64,000 nucleotides of DNA, taken from contig NZ_JARFYN010000017.1 in NCBI RefSeq assembly GCF_030272695.1, positions 145,019-209,018 of the forward strand, given 5' to 3'. This DNA is from Martinezella calliandrae (GTDB lineage: Bacteria; Pseudomonadota; Alphaproteobacteria; Rhizobiales; Rhizobiaceae). Numbering within the stretch: the first letter of the stretch is position 1; each line of letters begins with the position of its first letter. The notes beneath the pieces are model-generated. The model searched no databases, was not told the origin of the DNA, and saw nothing but the letters and a program-made list of their open reading frames with translations. Shown one piece after another: positions 28,800 to 38,559 of the stretch. Position numbers and translations under genes: made by a program.

Positions 28800-29681
28800 T
28801 CACTGCGTTGCACCCCGGAAGGGTGCAAAACCAAAAAGCGCCTCGGGATTATCGACGAGGGCAAGCCTCAGGGCGTCCGCACTCGGCAGCCAGCCAAGGA
28901 CGGTGTCCGCGAGCGTTGCATCGTCTGGATAGTCAGCATTTTGCCGCGCCAGATTATGAGGCCAGTTCGTGCCCCAGACGATCCGCTCTGGCGCGTGGAC
29001 GGCCACCTCGCGCGCGACGGCGGCAACATCCTCGTAAGCGGGACCACCGCTCTTCGAGGATTCGTAGCAGCCAGCGAATTTGAACCAGCAATTGCCCTTG
29101 TCGATCAACCGCTTCATGGCCGCGACCTGCGGGCTGTCCGGCGTCACCCCGGAAAAGAACTTGCCGTGATGATCTAACACCCAGCGAGATTTCAGCCGCG
29201 CCAGCCGCGCTTCATGCTCGAGAATATGGCTGCCGTCGAATTGCACGGCCAGCATCCAGCCGCGGGCGCCCGCCCTGTCATCGATGGCTTCGAGCGCATC
29301 CAGGCCGATCGCGCCGCCCGGCAGGTCCATGATGCGCGCGCCGATGACGCGGGCCCCCGCCAGCCTGTCGAGCTCGGCCTCCGGCGTCTCGGAGCCGATA
29401 ACGGCGACGCCGCGGGCGATATCGCCCATTTCGGCAAGGCAGGCATAAAGATTGCCGTTGTCGCGCTGATGGGCATTGCCTTGCGTAATCACCACGCGGT
29501 CGATGCCGAGCCAGCGCATCACCTGGCGATATTGATCGGGTGTGGGCAAGCCTCCGGCCGGCAGATCGGGGCCGCCGGGCTGTGCCGGGAAACCGGGCAG
29601 GTACATGTGCATCTGTGTGTCGATCGTTCCTTCGGGAAGGACCGTGCGAGGCGGAGTGCCAGAGAGCGTGCGCACGAGCAT
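28800..29681 (-). CDS. Amidohydrolase-family lactonase/isomerase, GLI/LigI-like
   Basis: A 293-residue TIM-barrel hydrolase of the amidohydrolase-2 (PDC hydrolase) group. TIDTQMHMYLPGFP carries the reduced HxH-like metal region, with MHM in place of HxH. WVLDHHGK and IVWGTNWPHN are the later conserved strands. Relatives include LigI and galactarolactone isomerase (GLI) of Agrobacterium. KdgD next to it acts one step further in the galactarate pathway, so opening or isomerising an aldarolactone is the best guess. The ATG at 29681 has AAAGGAGG upstream. It is not proven whether this is the isomerase or the lactonase. Confidence 0.82.
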   Translation of the reverse strand: MLVRTLSGTPPRTVLPEGTIDTQMHMYLPGFPAQPGGPDLPAGGLPTPDQYRQVMRWLGIDRVVITQGNAHQRDNGNLYACLAEMGDIARGVAVIGSETPEAELDRLAGARVIGARIMDLPGGAIGLDALEAIDDRAGARGWMLAVQFDGSHILEHEARLARLKSRWVLDHHGKFFSGVTPDSPQVAAMKRLIDKGNCWFKFAGCYESSKSGGPAYEDVAAVAREVAVHAPERIVWGTNWPHNLARQNADYPDDATLADTVLGWLPSADALRLALVDNPEALFGFAPFRGATQ

Positions 29682-29794
29682 GTCACTTGTCCTCCTTTCG
29701 CAATTCAACTGGCGCCTCATCGCAGGCAATGCCGGCCGGACGCAAAGGTGGCCGATATTCGAGGCGATATGAACGGGCAGCGATCGTCATCGTC

Positions 29795-30736
<942 letters not shown>

Positions 30737-30771
30737 TCATATATGTACGACGTATTTCTGTCAATAACTCA

Positions 30772-31512
30772 TCATACAGGTTTGCGCTGTTCGCGCAGAA
30801 GCGCGCGATAGCGTTCCTGGCTGCCCCGCAGATGTCTGCGCATCGCCTCTCGGGCGCCCTCTTCGTCGCCATTCGAGATCGCCACGACGATCTGGCGATG
30901 CTCCTCGTCGATCAACAGGATGTAGGCATCCTGATCGGCCTCGAGCTCGCCCTCGCGCATGGCTGCGCGTGGGATGATCCGCGGCCCGATCATCGCAAGG
31001 AACTCCCGGAAACGGGGGTTGTTGGTTGCTTCGGCGATAGCAACATGAAGTGCGAAATCGGCTTCGCTTGTCGGAACGCCCGCGTTGAGACGGTCGCGAA
31101 GCGCGTGATGCCGTTCGAAGATCGTCTCTTCCTGTGCCGGCGACCGGCGCAACGCGGCAAGCCCGGCCGCCTCAACCTCCACGGCGGTTCTGAGCTCCAG
31201 CAGCTCGATAACGGATGAAACACGGGCCTGGTCCAAATTTCCAAAAGAGAGGACTGACGATGTCGGCTGGTCCAGCACAAAGACCCCGGCACCTTGCTGA
31301 GCCTCAACCAGGCGGTCAGATCTGAGCGCCGCGATCGCCTCGCGCACGACCGTGCGGCTGACGCCATGGGCCTCGGTGAGCTGCGATTCGCTCGGCAGCT
31401 TGCTCCCCGGCGGAAACTGTCCGGTCTCAATGGCCCGGCGCAGCGTATCGCTGAGACGCGCAACCAAAGTTTGCGACCTTGTTTCTGTCTGCGACTTTGG
31501 CTGAATGGCCAC
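30772..31512 (-). CDS. GntR-family (FadR subfamily) transcriptional regulator
   Basis: A 246-residue regulator. The winged HTH spans residues 12-80 (PPGSKLPSESQLTEAHGVSRTVVREAIAALRS), and the C-terminal FCD ligand domain has metal-binding residues in the pattern DFALHVAIAEATNN and later histidines. A GTG at 31512 with AGAGGTG upstream is chosen; the ORF opens at GTG 31554. It precedes kdgD in the same direction and presumably represses the uptake/catabolic genes until the aldarate or uronate is present. Direct repeats of CAAACTTGTA upstream are likely its operator. Confidence 0.9.
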   Translation of the reverse strand: MAIQPKSQTETRSQTLVARLSDTLRRAIETGQFPPGSKLPSESQLTEAHGVSRTVVREAIAALRSDRLVEAQQGAGVFVLDQPTSSVLSFGNLDQARVSSVIELLELRTAVEVEAAGLAALRRSPAQEETIFERHHALRDRLNAGVPTSEADFALHVAIAEATNNPRFREFLAMIGPRIIPRAAMREGELEADQDAYILLIDEEHRQIVVAISNGDEEGAREAMRRHLRGSQERYRALLREQRKPV

Positions 31513-31599
31513 GTCGGCACCTCTTTTGATGGGCTTGGATTGTGAGAAAAGCACTGCGCGAACTCGTATGTCAAGTTGATGTCAATACATGCGAATCGA

Positions 31600-31630
31600 C
31601 AAACTTGTAAACGAAAAACGCAAACTTGTA
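31600..31630. promoter_or_regulatory. Direct repeats, candidate GntR operator
   Basis: CAAACTTGTA occurs at 31600-31609 and again at 31621-31630, a 21-base phase equal to two helix turns. A variant (AACTCGTATG) is found near 31561-31570. They lie 50-120 bases before the regulator start. The FadR subfamily usually recognises short palindromes containing TTGTA/TACAA-like halves. Confidence 0.45.
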
Positions 31631-31676
31631 TGATGAGCTTATTTAGAATGCGAGCCCGTGAAAATAAAGGGACGGT

Positions 31677-31805
31677 TTACGCGCAGGGGCCAACTACGTC
31701 CAGGCCATAGGTGCAAGGGCCGCTGCCCAGCCGGATGTCGGGCGCGCCCTTGCCGACGGCGCCGACTTCAGCACCGACAATCGGGGTGTCTTCATTGTCT
31801 GCCAT
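31677..31805 (-). CDS. 42-residue peptide with two Gly-Pro-Cys motifs
   Basis: A short ORF at the 3' end of the monooxygenase operon, 64 bases after the flavin monooxygenase stop. The N-terminal half is acidic and Gly-rich (MADNEDTPIVGAEVGAVGK), and the C-terminal half carries GPC-TYGLDVV-GPC followed by one Ala. The two cysteines are ten residues apart with identical GPC contexts. A moderate AAGGCAGG ribosome binding site precedes the ATG. I do not recognise the family. The leader-plus-core look allows a ribosomally made peptide substrate, a metal-binding peptide or a regulatory peptide. It could also be non-coding. Confidence 0.45.
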   Translation of the reverse strand: MADNEDTPIVGAEVGAVGKGAPDIRLGSGPCTYGLDVVGPCA

Positions 31806-31869
31806 AAGCCTGCCTTGATATTGGGGGCGTGCTTTCGCCTGAGATGTGCTTTCAACGCACGCCGGCAAC

Positions 31870-32925
31870 TCACGCGTAGTGTCTTTCCTCTCCGCGTGCC
31901 GCGGTCGAGGGTACGCCTGACCAGCCGAGATCTGGGGCGATCCGCGTGACGAAGTCGTGGAGGATCTGGCGGTAATCCTCGTGCTCGAACTCATAGGGCA
32001 GTTCCAGCCGCAACTCGCTGACCTTCGGTAGCAGCGGGTCGGCAAAGAGCCGTTCCAGGATTTCGTCCGAGGTGCCGACGATATCGCGCGCAAACAAAGT
32101 GCGCTTTTCGCCTTGTGGTGACAGCGTTCGCTTGTCGCGGCTGGCAGCATAGTCTTGATACCGGCGGCGTGTTGTAGCATCGGCGCTATCGAAAGGCACG
32201 ATGACACGCCCAAGCGCAACACGGCGCTTTGGCCCGGCGGCGGCACGATAGGTCTCGATCAACTGCGATTGCGCAACGAAAAAATCATCAGTGCCCTCGC
32301 CGGTGATGACATTGCCGGTCAGCAGGTTGAAGCCGTTGCGGCCGGCCCATTCGGCCGAGCGCTGAGACCCGCCGCCATACCAGATCCGGTCGATCAGCCC
32401 CTTGGCATAGGGCTGCAGACGCGGCCGGGTCTGGCCGAAGGGCGTCTTGATGAAGGTCTGCTCGTCGCCGAGATGTGTACCACGCAAATTGTCGGCAAAG
32501 CGCAGGACGCGATCATGGGAAAAATCATTGCGCCTCCAATCGCCGTCGAAGACCAGCGGCGCGATGAGATCGGCGTGCGGCGGACGTCCGGCGCTAACGC
32601 CGATATTCAGCCGGCCGCGTGACAGAACGTCAACGGTCGCAAGATCCTCCGCCAACCGGTAGGGGCTCTCGTAGCCGATCGGAATGACCGCCGTTCCCAA
32701 TTCAATCTGGCTGGTGCGCTGGGTTGCCGCTGCCAGGAAAGCGCTGCCCGACGAAATACCGGGCTCCAGATGTCGCTGGCGAACCCAAGCGCCGTCGAAG
32801 CCAAGCTCTTCCCCATATCGCAGTTGCTGGAGGGTCTGCTCCAACCCCGACAATGGATCGTCGTCTGGATAGTTGCCGGGGGTGAGGAAACCGATATGGC
32901 TGATGGATATCTTGCGACCGCTCAT
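31870..32925 (-). CDS. LLM-class flavin-dependent monooxygenase (luciferase-like)
   Basis: A 351-residue bacterial luciferase-like protein. The barrel starts ISISHIGFLTPGNYPDDDPLSG, has the family loop WVRQRHLEPGISSGSAFLAAAT, then LATVDVLSRGRLNIGVSAGRP and WYGGGSQRSAEWAGRNGFNLL, which bind FMN phosphate. It uses FMNH2 supplied by a separate reductase, and none lies close by. AGGAG precedes ATG 32925. It is the eighth gene of the operon starting at 40925 and probably acts on the same sulfur or amino compound as the other two monooxygenases. The substrate is not known. Confidence 0.9.
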   Translation of the reverse strand: MSGRKISISHIGFLTPGNYPDDDPLSGLEQTLQQLRYGEELGFDGAWVRQRHLEPGISSGSAFLAAATQRTSQIELGTAVIPIGYESPYRLAEDLATVDVLSRGRLNIGVSAGRPPHADLIAPLVFDGDWRRNDFSHDRVLRFADNLRGTHLGDEQTFIKTPFGQTRPRLQPYAKGLIDRIWYGGGSQRSAEWAGRNGFNLLTGNVITGEGTDDFFVAQSQLIETYRAAAGPKRRVALGRVIVPFDSADATTRRRYQDYAASRDKRTLSPQGEKRTLFARDIVGTSDEILERLFADPLLPKVSELRLELPYEFEHEDYRQILHDFVTRIAPDLGWSGVPSTAARGEERHYA

Positions 32926-32944
32926 GTCATTGCTCCTGTCGCCT

Positions 32945-33886
32945 TCAATATTTCGGCAGGCCGGGCGGATTGGTTTGCGATTTCGGCAGGGCCTCTTGCG
33001 CCAGATGCCAGTGATCCAGGATCTTCCCGTAGGTGCCGTTGGCGATCAGGTCATTGGCGGCGACGGTCAACGCATTGGCCAAGCCGCTGCCCTTGCGCGT
33101 CGCCACCGCCACATCCGAGCGATCCGGCCAGCCGGCGCTTAGCGTGCCGACGCTCCTGATGTTCTTGTCGCGGGCGGCAATGTAGACGAGCTGTGCATGC
33201 GGTTGCACGATCGCATCGGCGCGGCCTGATGCCAGGGCCAGCAGGCTTGCGGCGTCGTCGTCGTAATATTGCAACTCCAGCGGTTTCAAGCCGGCCGCGA
33301 CATTCTCCTTGCTCCATTCGAGCAGGATGCGCTCCTGATTGGTACCGGCGCCGACGATGAACCTGAGGCCCGCCGCGTCCTTCGGTGCCTTGATCGAACC
33401 GATCTTGCTGTCCAGCTTGACATAGATGCCATGCAGGCCTTGGCGATAGGTGGAGAAATCGAACTTCTCCTTGCGCTGCTCGGTGACGCCGACATTGGAA
33501 ATGACGGCATCGTATTTGCCGGAAGTAAGACCCAGCGGCCAATCGATCCAGGCGACCGGCACGAGCTCCAGCTTCAGCCCAAGACTCTCGGCGATGGCAT
33601 AGGCGATATCCGGATCAGCACCGACCACGGTCATGGCATCCGTCGCATAGGTGGTGAGCGGCGGACCGCCGGGTGCGACGGCAACCGTGAACGTGCCCGG
33701 CTTGACGAACTTGAAATCCTTGGGGATAGCGGCAACCGCCGCCTCATCCCGCCCGACGTGAATGCGGCCCGGCTGCTCGGCGCTCAAGTCGAAGGTTAGA
33801 TCATCGGCACGGGCCGCGCTGAAGGACGTCAGCGCCGCCATCATCAAAACGAATGAACATGCCCGGATGGCCGGTATGCCTGTCAT
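32945..33886 (-). CDS. Amino-acid ABC transporter substrate-binding protein (family 3), copy b
   Basis: A 313-residue periplasmic binding protein with a signal peptide ending ARADDL near residue 28. The family 3 fold is visible in SGKYDAVISNVGVTEQRKEKFDFSTY and GAGTNQERILLEW. It is a tandem paralogue of the next upstream gene (33968-34912); both end TNPPGLPK. The ATG at 33886 has GGAG upstream, and the ORF's TTG at 33901 is less likely. Its stop is 20 bases from the monooxygenase start. Two different binding proteins could widen the substrate range of the single fused permease-ATPase. Confidence 0.92.
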   Translation of the reverse strand: MTGIPAIRACSFVLMMAALTSFSAARADDLTFDLSAEQPGRIHVGRDEAAVAAIPKDFKFVKPGTFTVAVAPGGPPLTTYATDAMTVVGADPDIAYAIAESLGLKLELVPVAWIDWPLGLTSGKYDAVISNVGVTEQRKEKFDFSTYRQGLHGIYVKLDSKIGSIKAPKDAAGLRFIVGAGTNQERILLEWSKENVAAGLKPLELQYYDDDAASLLALASGRADAIVQPHAQLVYIAARDKNIRSVGTLSAGWPDRSDVAVATRKGSGLANALTVAANDLIANGTYGKILDHWHLAQEALPKSQTNPPGLPKY

Positions 33887-33918
33887 GGGGGTTTTCTCCA
33901 AATCCTGTCTTCACGAAT

Positions 33919-33947
33919 GGCCGGCTCCGCCTCAGCGTGAGCCGGCC
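33919..33947 (-). repeat. Intergenic hairpin between the two binding-protein genes
   Basis: GGCCGGCTC (33919-33927) and GAGCCGGCC (33939-33947) are perfect 9-bp arms with an 11-base loop, just after the stop of the first binding-protein gene. It is a third example in this window of a strong hairpin following a binding-protein gene. Confidence 0.6.
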
Positions 33948-33967
33948 GCTGGTCGCGTTGCGGCCGA

Positions 33968-34912
33968 TTACGAACCGCTCTTGGGCAGGCCGGGCGGATT
34001 GGTCTGCGCCTTGTCGACCGCTTCGGAGCTGAGGCTCCAACGCTTCAGCACCTCGCCATATTTGCCGTCCTTGATCAGGTCGTTGAGCGCGATAGTGACC
34101 GCATCGGCAAGCCCAGCGCCCTTGCGCGTCGTTACCGCGATCTCTGCTGACACCGGCCAACCGCCGCTGACGGTACCGACCAGCTTGGTCGTGCCCTTGA
34201 AGGACGCGCTGTAGGCGAGCGTGGCGTTGGGGTTAAACTCGACATCGGCGCGACCGGACTGGATCGCCAGATCGGCAGCGGCGCGATCGTCATAATATTG
34301 GACCTCGATTGGCTTCAGCCCGGCGGCGACATTCTCCCGATCCCATTCCAGGATGATCTTCTCCTGGTTCGTGCCGGCGCCGGTGATGACCTTGAGGCCA
34401 GCGACGTCCTTCGGTTCTTTGATCGCCGTGATCTTGCTGTCGGACTTGACGTAGAAGCCAAGAACATCCCTGCGATAGGTCGAGAAATCGAACTTCTCCT
34501 TGCGTTCCTCAGTGACCGTCACGTTGCTGATGACTGCATCATATTTTCCGGAGGAGACGCCGAGTGGCCAGTCCTCCCAGGCAACCGGCACCAGATCGAG
34601 CTCGAGGCCGAGCGAATCGGCGAGCAACTGTGCGATCTCGGGATCCGTGCCGACCACCGTCTTGGCGTCGGTAGCGTAGGTCGCGACAGGCGGATCCCAA
34701 GGGTTGATTGCCACGGTGAACTTGCCGGGACTGACGAAATTGAAGCCAGGTGCAACGGCCTTGATCGCCGCATCGTCCTTTTGCGCGCGGACGCGGTTCG
34801 ACGTGTCTGGGCTAAGGTTGAATTTTTCCGCAGCATGTGCGGAGCCGAGGCCGATGGCGGCCGCGGCGACAATGCTGGCCACCAGAGATTTCATTTTCTT
34901 GAAGACAGTCAT
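33968..34912 (-). CDS. Amino-acid ABC transporter substrate-binding protein (family 3), copy a
   Basis: A 314-residue binding protein with a signal peptide (MTVFKKMKSLVASIVAAAAIG, cleavage after AHA at about 28). Family 3 features include SGKYDAVISNVTVTEERKEKFDF and GAGTNQEKIILEWDREN. It is clearly homologous over its whole length to the downstream gene. It follows the fused permease-ATPase gene by 75 bases. Polar amino-acid or sulfur amino-acid ligands are expected from the transporter class. Confidence 0.93.
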   Translation of the reverse strand: MTVFKKMKSLVASIVAAAAIGLGSAHAAEKFNLSPDTSNRVRAQKDDAAIKAVAPGFNFVSPGKFTVAINPWDPPVATYATDAKTVVGTDPEIAQLLADSLGLELDLVPVAWEDWPLGVSSGKYDAVISNVTVTEERKEKFDFSTYRRDVLGFYVKSDSKITAIKEPKDVAGLKVITGAGTNQEKIILEWDRENVAAGLKPIEVQYYDDRAAADLAIQSGRADVEFNPNATLAYSASFKGTTKLVGTVSGGWPVSAEIAVTTRKGAGLADAVTIALNDLIKDGKYGEVLKRWSLSSEAVDKAQTNPPGLPKSGS

Positions 34913-34987
34913 GTAGCTTACTCTTCTTCACTCTAAGGTTGTAGTTGCGTTTACTTTTTTCCTATCGCGACGGGGGCCGGATTTTCG

Positions 34988-36766
34988 CTAGAGAACTTTT
35001 GCCAGGAACTCGCGAGTGCGCGGATGTTCCGCTTCGTTGAAGATGCGGGCCGGAGGGCCGGCTTCGAGAATGTGGCCGCTTTCCATAAAGACCACTGTAT
35101 CGGCGACCTCGCGGGCAAAGCCGATCTCATGGGTGACGATCACGAGCGTCGTACCCGTGCGGGCGAGCTCCTTGATGACATCGAGCACTTCGCCGACCAG
35201 TTCTGGGTCGAGCGCCGAGGTCGGCTCGTCGAAGAGTAGCACCTTGGGGCGAAGCGCAAGCGCGCGGGCGATTGCGACGCGCTGCTGCTGGCCGCCGGAA
35301 AGCTGGCGCGGATAGGCGGTGATCTTATCGCTGAGGCCGACGCGGGCAAGTAGCTCCTGCGCCAATTGCACGGCCTCCTCGCGACTGACGCCGCGCACCT
35401 GGATCGGCGCCTCGATAAGATTTTCGAGCACGGTCAGATGCGGAAAGAGATTGAAATTCTGGAACACCATGCCGATATCGGCGCGGCTCTTGAGAATGTC
35501 CTTCTCCTTGAGCTCATAAAGCGTGTCGCCCTTCTGACTATAGCCGATCAGATTGCCGTCGATGGAGATAAAGCCGCCATCGACGCTCTCCAGATGGTTG
35601 ATTGCGCGCAAGAGCGTCGACTTGCCGGAGCCGGACGGGCCGAGGATGGCGGTCACGCTGCCGGGGGAAAGGCTAAGTTCGATACTGTCGAGGACCTTCA
35701 GTGCGCCGAAGCTCTTCGAAATGCCGTGAATGCGCACGGCCCCGCCGGCCGCTCTGAAGTTTGCCACGTCGCTGAAACCGGATCTGAGAGCGGCATCCCT
35801 TGAGATGTCGAGAGCGGGCAGCGGATGACGGAACCGTTCGAAGAAGGCCTGGAAGGGAAGCGGCGTCGGGTTGCGCAGGGCGCCCTTGGAGAAGTAGCGC
35901 TCGATATAGTGCTGCGCGATCGACAGCACGGTCATGATGACCAGATACCATACGGTCGCGACCATGAGCAGCGGAATGACTTCGAGGTTGCGACGATAGA
36001 TCACCTGGACCGTATAGAAGAGTTCCGGCAGCGCGAGCACATAGACCATGGAGGTACTCTTCGCCAGGCCGATGATCTCGTTGAAGCCGGTCGGCAGGAT
36101 GGAGCGCATGGCCTGCGGCAGGACGATGCGGAAGGCTTGGCGGCGGCGCGGCAGACCGAGGGCCGCGGCCGCTTCAAGTTGCCCCTGATCGACGGAAAGG
36201 ATGCCGCCGCGCACGATCTCCGCGAAGAAGGCGGATTGATTGAGCGTTAGCCCCAAAAAGGCAGCAGCAAAGGGCGTCAACAGCTGCACCGTCGGATAGT
36301 CGATGAGGATCGTATTGGTGAAGGGAACGCCGATTTTGATCGTCTCATAGAGATAGCCGAGATTGTTCAGCACCAGCAGCAGCACGATCATCGGAATCGA
36401 GCGCAACAGCCAGATATAGCCCCAGGAAAGACCGGAGAGCAGCGGCGACTTGGAAACACGGGCCAGCGCCAGCGCCGTGCCGAGGATCGAGCCGGTAATA
36501 GCGGCAAGCACCGTCAGAAGCAGGGTCCTGCCGAGACCGACGAGAACGGGCTCGGCGAAGAACCATTGCGCGAAGACGCCCCAACCCCAGCGCGGATTGG
36601 TGAAGGTGGAATAGAGCGCGGCGGCGATGACGAGAGCGGCGAAGATGGTTCCCACCAATCGACCGGGATGGCGGGCTGGAACGATGCGATAGCGGGAATA
36701 ATCCTGCTTTTGATCCACGGTTCTGCTGCCGGGATCAATGCTCGCGAAATCTGTCGTCAGTGCCAT
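34988..36766 (-). CDS. Fused amino-acid ABC permease and ATP-binding protein
   Basis: A 592-residue fusion. Residues 35-295 are a HisM/GlnP-type permease with about five or six helices and an EAA loop ([20 protein letters not shown], near 198-217). After a linker, residues 340-592 are the ATPase: Walker [10 protein letters not shown] (376-384), LSGGQQQ (489-495), Walker B LLFDEP (510-515), THEIGFA switch near 540. Usually these are separate proteins encoded by two or three genes. One chain carrying both implies a homodimeric transporter. No second permease gene is present nearby, in agreement. It follows the GNAT gene by 37 bases. Confidence 0.95.
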   Translation of the reverse strand: MALTTDFASIDPGSRTVDQKQDYSRYRIVPARHPGRLVGTIFAALVIAAALYSTFTNPRWGWGVFAQWFFAEPVLVGLGRTLLLTVLAAITGSILGTALALARVSKSPLLSGLSWGYIWLLRSIPMIVLLLVLNNLGYLYETIKIGVPFTNTILIDYPTVQLLTPFAAAFLGLTLNQSAFFAEIVRGGILSVDQGQLEAAAALGLPRRRQAFRIVLPQAMRSILPTGFNEIIGLAKSTSMVYVLALPELFYTVQVIYRRNLEVIPLLMVATVWYLVIMTVLSIAQHYIERYFSKGALRNPTPLPFQAFFERFRHPLPALDISRDAALRSGFSDVANFRAAGGAVRIHGISKSFGALKVLDSIELSLSPGSVTAILGPSGSGKSTLLRAINHLESVDGGFISIDGNLIGYSQKGDTLYELKEKDILKSRADIGMVFQNFNLFPHLTVLENLIEAPIQVRGVSREEAVQLAQELLARVGLSDKITAYPRQLSGGQQQRVAIARALALRPKVLLFDEPTSALDPELVGEVLDVIKELARTGTTLVIVTHEIGFAREVADTVVFMESGHILEAGPPARIFNEAEHPRTREFLAKVL

Positions 36767-36803
36767 GATGTTTCCCCTTTACGGATTATCGGTCTCGTAC
36801 GTC

Positions 36804-37328
36804 TCACCGGTTACCACCGGCCACGCGCAGCTCCGGTTCGGCCAGATGACTGACATCCTTTTCGAAGGGCAGCGTCTTATGGATTTCCGGATCGACGGTT
36901 TGATCGAACAGGGCGGTGTAGCCATAGTTGAGATAGAGGCCGACCGCCTCAGGCTGGCGGAAGCCGGTCGTCAGATAGATGCGGGAATAACCCTGCCGGG
37001 CCGCTTGTGATTCCAGCTCTATTAGGACTTTTCGCGCCAGCCCCTGCCGGCGCAGGTCGTTGCGCGTCCAGATGCGTTTGAATTCGGCGGTGCGCTCGTC
37101 ATAGCGCTTGAAGGCGCCGCCGCCGATGGTTTCGCCATCGCGGATCAAGAGTACGAAATTGCCATTAGGCGGTGCAAATGCTTCCGGCGGATAGCGTTTA
37201 AGTTCGGCCGCCGCACCTTCCGCGTTGAAAAAGGTGCCATAGCGGCTGTCATATTCTCGGATCAGTTCATCGATCAGCGGCTTTGCGTGGGGATCGAGAG
37301 GGGTCGTGTAGAGAAAGCTGTCACTCAT
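36804..37328 (-). CDS. GNAT-family N-acetyltransferase
   Basis: A 174-residue acetyltransferase. The acetyl-CoA loop is RRQGLARKVLIELESQA near residues 100-116, and the C-terminal QPEAVGLYLNYGY element is typical. The ATG at 37328 (MSDSFLYTTPLDPHA) is chosen because family sequence begins there; the ORF's longer start overlaps the M20 gene. It sits between an M20 deacylase gene and the transporter. In Bacillus S-(2-succino)cysteine/S-methylcysteine salvage operons a GNAT acetylates the amino group before monooxygenase cleavage, and this context matches. The substrate is inferred. Confidence 0.88.
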   Translation of the reverse strand: MSDSFLYTTPLDPHAKPLIDELIREYDSRYGTFFNAEGAAAELKRYPPEAFAPPNGNFVLLIRDGETIGGGAFKRYDERTAEFKRIWTRNDLRRQGLARKVLIELESQAARQGYSRIYLTTGFRQPEAVGLYLNYGYTALFDQTVDPEIHKTLPFEKDVSHLAEPELRVAGGNR

Positions 37329-37353
37329 CTCATCAGCCGTCCTGTTGTCGTCA

Positions 37354-38541
37354 TCATGAAAGGAAGGTCTCGACCAGCCGCACCCAGTAACGGGCGGCGG
37401 GAGCAATGATCCGGTCGTCGAAATCGTAGTGGGCGCTATGAAGAGGGGCGCTGTCGCCATTGCCGACGAAAAAATAGCTACCCTTCTGCGCCTGCAGCAT
37501 GAAGGCAAAATCCTCGCTTGCCGTGCGCGGCCGGAAACTCTGCGCGATCCGTCCTTCGCCGAAGGTCTCCAGCGCCACCGCGCGAGCGAAAGCCGTCTCG
37601 TCGCGATGGTTGACGAGCGCCGGAAAGCCGAGGCGGTAACTCACATCGGCCTCAGCTCCGAAACTTTCGGCCTGGGCGCGGGCAAGTGTGGGAATACGCT
37701 CGTGCAATTGCTGGCGGACCGCCTCGCTGAAGGCACGCATCGTCAGCTTCAGCTCCACGCTTTCCGGGATGACATTCGATGCCGAGCCGCCATGGATCGA
37801 GCCGACGGTGACGACCGCCATGTCCTGGGGATCGACATTGCGTGCGACGACGCTTTGCAGAGCCGTGATGAAGGCGGCCGATGCCAATACCGGATCGACC
37901 GCCTTGTGGGGCTCGGCGCCATGCCCGCCTTTGCCGATAATGCGGATCACGGCCTGATCGACGGAGGCCATGGCAGCATCGGCAACGAAACCGAACTGGC
38001 CTGATGGAACGCCCGGCCAATTGTGCAGGCCAAAGACGGCGTCGACCGGAAATCGTTCGAAAAGCCCCTCGGAGATCATCTTGCGTGCGCCGGCTCCGAT
38101 CTCTTCGGCCGGCTGGAAGATCAGCGTCAGCAGCCCGGAAAACTGACGGGTTTCGGCAAGATAGCGCGCCGCAGCGAGCAGGATCGACGTGTGCCCGTCG
38201 TGGCCGCAGGCATGCATGACGCCGGGGTTGTCACTGGCATAAGGAAGATCCGTCGCCTCCTCGATCGGCAAGGCATCCATATCAGCCCGGATGCCGATAC
38301 GCCTGCCGCCGTCGCCGCCCCGAAGAGTAGCGACGATGCCGGTGCCCCCAACACCGGTCGTCACCTCGTAGCCAAAGGAGGAAAGCAAGGAGGCGATGAT
38401 CTTGCTGGTCCGCCGCTCCTGGAAGGCAAGCTCCGGATAGCGATGCAGATCATGACGCAGGGCAATGATCTCGTCGAGAAAGGAGGCTATTGCCTTCTCG
38501 ATGTCATCAGTCGGTCGACGATGCTGGGTGATGATGTTCAT
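37354..38541 (-). CDS. M20 peptidase/amidohydrolase (N-acyl amino-acid deacylase type)
   Basis: A 395-residue M20D amidohydrolase. Metal-site motifs are HACGHDGHTS (110-119) with C112 and H114, QPAEEIGAGA with E146-E147, and LHNWPG near 173. HRYPEL near 34-39 is typical of HipO/YxeP-type enzymes. It removes an N-acyl group from an amino acid. The position next to the GNAT gene and the monooxygenases parallels the acetylate-oxidise-deacetylate pathway of Bacillus yxe/ytm operons. It lies 18 bases after the NtaA-like gene's stop. Confidence 0.93.
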   Translation of the reverse strand: MNIITQHRRPTDDIEKAIASFLDEIIALRHDLHRYPELAFQERRTSKIIASLLSSFGYEVTTGVGGTGIVATLRGGDGGRRIGIRADMDALPIEEATDLPYASDNPGVMHACGHDGHTSILLAAARYLAETRQFSGLLTLIFQPAEEIGAGARKMISEGLFERFPVDAVFGLHNWPGVPSGQFGFVADAAMASVDQAVIRIIGKGGHGAEPHKAVDPVLASAAFITALQSVVARNVDPQDMAVVTVGSIHGGSASNVIPESVELKLTMRAFSEAVRQQLHERIPTLARAQAESFGAEADVSYRLGFPALVNHRDETAFARAVALETFGEGRIAQSFRPRTASEDFAFMLQAQKGSYFFVGNGDSAPLHSAHYDFDDRIIAPAARYWVRLVETFLS

Positions 38542-38559
38542 GGCAGCGCCGATCGTGCC

